NCBI GenBank assembly: GCA_022451965.1
Contig: JAKUNJ010000010.1
Span: forward strand, 1-33,526
DNA length: 33,526 nucleotides
Source: Dehalococcoidia bacterium
GTDB lineage: Bacteria; Chloroflexota; Dehalococcoidia; Lucifugimonadales; Lucifugimonadaceae
Direction: 5' to 3'
Shown here: piece after piece, positions 32,251 through 33,526 of the stretch
Numbering within the stretch: position 1 is the stretch's first letter
How the letters are laid out: the number at the start of each line of letters is the position of its first letter
The notes under the pieces: model-generated
Databases searched by the model: none
Seen by the model: only the letters and a program-made list of their open reading frames with translations
What the model was told of the DNA's origin: nothing
Translations under genes and position numbers: made by a program

Positions 32251-33526
32251 TGGGAAAAATCTTAACGTTAGACATAGGTTCATCTTCATCTAAATTATGT
32301 TTATCTGAAAAAAAATTTAATAATCTTGATATTTTATTCTATGCTGAAAAAACATATGCAAATCCTGTAAGAGATAACCTTTCTAATGAAATGATTGACG
32401 TAATTTCCAATCAATTAAAAAATCTAATTAGAGATTATAAAAATGTTGAAAACGAAATAATAGATTGCAATCTTTCTTTTAGCGGAACTAATGTTTCTTC
32501 AGTGATTATAGAATCTTCATTAGAAAATTTGGACAGCTCAAAAATAATAACTCAAGAACAGCTTAATCTTTTGACAAAAAACAATCCAAAAATAAACTCT
32601 TTTTCATCAAAAAAAACTGCTCATATAATTGCTTTAGATTATAGTTTGGATGGGATGATTGGAATTAGACATCCTCTTGGAATGCATTCAAAAAATATAT
32701 TAGTACAAAACTTATATGTGAATATTGATAGTGAACATTATGAGAAAATAGTTAAAGTTGTTACTGACTCAGGTCTAAAGTGTAATTTTATTACATCAGA
32801 CATAGTTGCATCATCTAAATATTTGCTTAATTCTGATGAAAGAGAAATTGGTTCATTGATAATAGATATAGGTTCATCAACAACAAGCTATTGTCTTTCT
32901 AAAAAAGGAAACCCTGTACTTACTGGAGCTCTTCCAGTTGGAGGATCACAGTTCACCTCAGATTTATCAATTGCCTTTTCCACTAATATTGATTTTGCTA
33001 ATCAATTAAAACTTGAAACAAGCTGCACACCTGAAAATGAAAGAATAGCAGAAAAAGTCATAGTAAGAGATAAAGATTCATCAAAAACTTTTGAAATTAC
33101 AAAGCGTCAAATATCTCAAGTTCTTAAAGAAAGAGCTGTAGAAATATTTACCCTCATAAAACAAGATATCATAGAAAAAATGGGAGTGGAAAATCTACCA
33201 GAAAGATTAATTCTTTGCGGTGGAGGTAGTAAACTTCAGGGTATTGTGGCCCTAGGAAGATATATCTTTCAATCTAAAGCAAGATTAGCTGAGACTAAAA
33301 ACTTAAAATTCTTAGGCGAAAATTTACCTTTGGAATCTATGGCAGTAATTTCTTCAGCTAACTTAATTCATGAATTGGATTTTCAAAATGAATATATACA
33401 TAAATCAAATTCAGTTACGTCAGAAAATGGGATAAATAGTTTCAGCATAGAAACAAAAAAACTTAGTAGTATTTCATCAAATGTAGAAAATAATGTTAAA
33501 ATGTTACTATTGAACATAAATCAGTA
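32250..33526 (+). CDS. ftsA: Cell division protein FtsA (3' end cut by window)
   Basis: An open frame of 425 codons from the ATG at 32250 to the window end with no stop. Actin-like ATPase features: phosphate-1 loop LTLDIGSSSSKL (5-16), phosphate-2 SLIIDIGSSTTSY (about 206-218), LPVGGSQFTSDLSIAF (about 231-246), and the adenosine loop LILCGGGSKLQGI (about 322-334). FtsA anchors FtsZ to the membrane. The SHS2-type 1C domain region lies between the two phosphate loops. Sequence is fairly diverged from E. coli FtsA, so the related pilus protein PilM was considered, but the position beside rsmH favours FtsA. Its start overlaps the rsmH stop (TAATG). The C-terminal amphipathic helix lies beyond the window. 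Confidence 0.88.
   Translation, partial: MGKILTLDIGSSSSKLCLSEKKFNNLDILFYAEKTYANPVRDNLSNEMIDVISNQLKNLIRDYKNVENEIIDCNLSFSGTNVSSVIIESSLENLDSSKIITQEQLNLLTKNNPKINSFSSKKTAHIIALDYSLDGMIGIRHPLGMHSKNILVQNLYVNIDSEHYEKIVKVVTDSGLKCNFITSDIVASSKYLLNSDEREIGSLIIDIGSSTTSYCLSKKGNPVLTGALPVGGSQFTSDLSIAFSTNIDFANQLKLETSCTPENERIAEKVIVRDKDSSKTFEITKRQISQVLKERAVEIFTLIKQDIIEKMGVENLPERLILCGGGSKLQGIVALGRYIFQSKARLAETKNLKFLGENLPLESMAVISSANLIHELDFQNEYIHKSNSVTSENGINSFSIETKKLSSISSNVENNVKMLLLNINQ

Noticed and set aside
1-33526. CRISPR array, insertion sequence, prophage or toxin-antitoxin module
   Set aside because: No regularly spaced repeats, transposase or integrase motifs; the XRE regulator has no toxin partner and stands outside any phage context.
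32250-33526. Reading the last gene as PilM rather than FtsA
   Set aside because: Sequence is diverged, but the one-base overlap with rsmH and the order of phosphate loops fit FtsA better; no pilN/pilO is visible within the window.

Overview
This 33.5 kb window is a compact, strongly AT-rich bacterial chromosome segment with about 37 genes on both strands. I see no tRNA, rRNA, insertion sequence, phage gene or CRISPR array. Gene content suggests a marine SAR202-type member of Chloroflexota (Dehalococcoidia side). The clues are an accessory half crowded with stand-alone catabolic enzymes (enolase superfamily, amidohydrolase, HpcH aldolase, SDRs, TPP enzyme, phosphotriesterase-like), several TTG starts, and a division cluster that goes directly from rsmH to ftsA with no ftsL, ftsI or mur genes. 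The lineage is an inference; no marker phylogeny was possible.

Layout. (1) 1-1002, minus: two tandem paralogues of an unrecognised small family, the distal one cut by the window edge. (2) 1146-4403, minus: MATE exporter, GSA-aminotransferase-like enzyme, and an MGMT/Ogt alkyltransferase as one tight unit. (3) 4494-8144, plus: COG3618 lactonase/amidohydrolase, HpcH/HpaI aldolase, ABC-2 ATPase and permease. (4) 8153-9301, minus: enolase-superfamily sugar-acid dehydratase with a clear sigma-70-like promoter. (5) 9426-10915, plus: a degenerate SDR overlapping an intact SDR, followed by a convergent XRE/S24-like regulator. (6) 11796-14397: DinB-like protein, small membrane protein, SelA-like PLP enzyme, membrane-anchored thioredoxin-fold protein. 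(7) 14406-17143, minus: ThDP enzyme and M42-type peptidase. (8) 17289-20304, plus: 2-hydroxyacid dehydrogenase, a perfect 30-bp palindrome, phosphotriesterase-like hydrolase, lipoprotein with a thioredoxin-like domain. (9) 20285-22459, minus: small lipoprotein, TPR lipoprotein, holA. (10) 22526-26097, plus: DUF1232 protein, ychF, an unrecognised gene, hemW. (11) 26108-31201, minus: mog-like gene, trmD, rplS, def, secD, secF. (12) 31312 to the end, plus: rsmH and ftsA, the latter running off the window.

How they may work together. The left two thirds look like a flexible catabolic region. The lactonase, dehydratase, aldolase and SDRs between 4494 and 10915 could form a non-phosphorylative sugar or sugar-acid route (sugar to lactone to aldonate to 2-keto-3-deoxy acid to pyruvate plus aldehyde), but they are spread over both strands and substrates cannot be read from sequence. 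The right third is housekeeping: DNA polymerase III delta subunit, ribosome and tRNA maturation, N-terminal deformylation, Sec export and division. Genes are packed with 1-20 base overlaps or gaps, and convergent genes share stop regions, in one case inside a symmetric hairpin that may terminate both.
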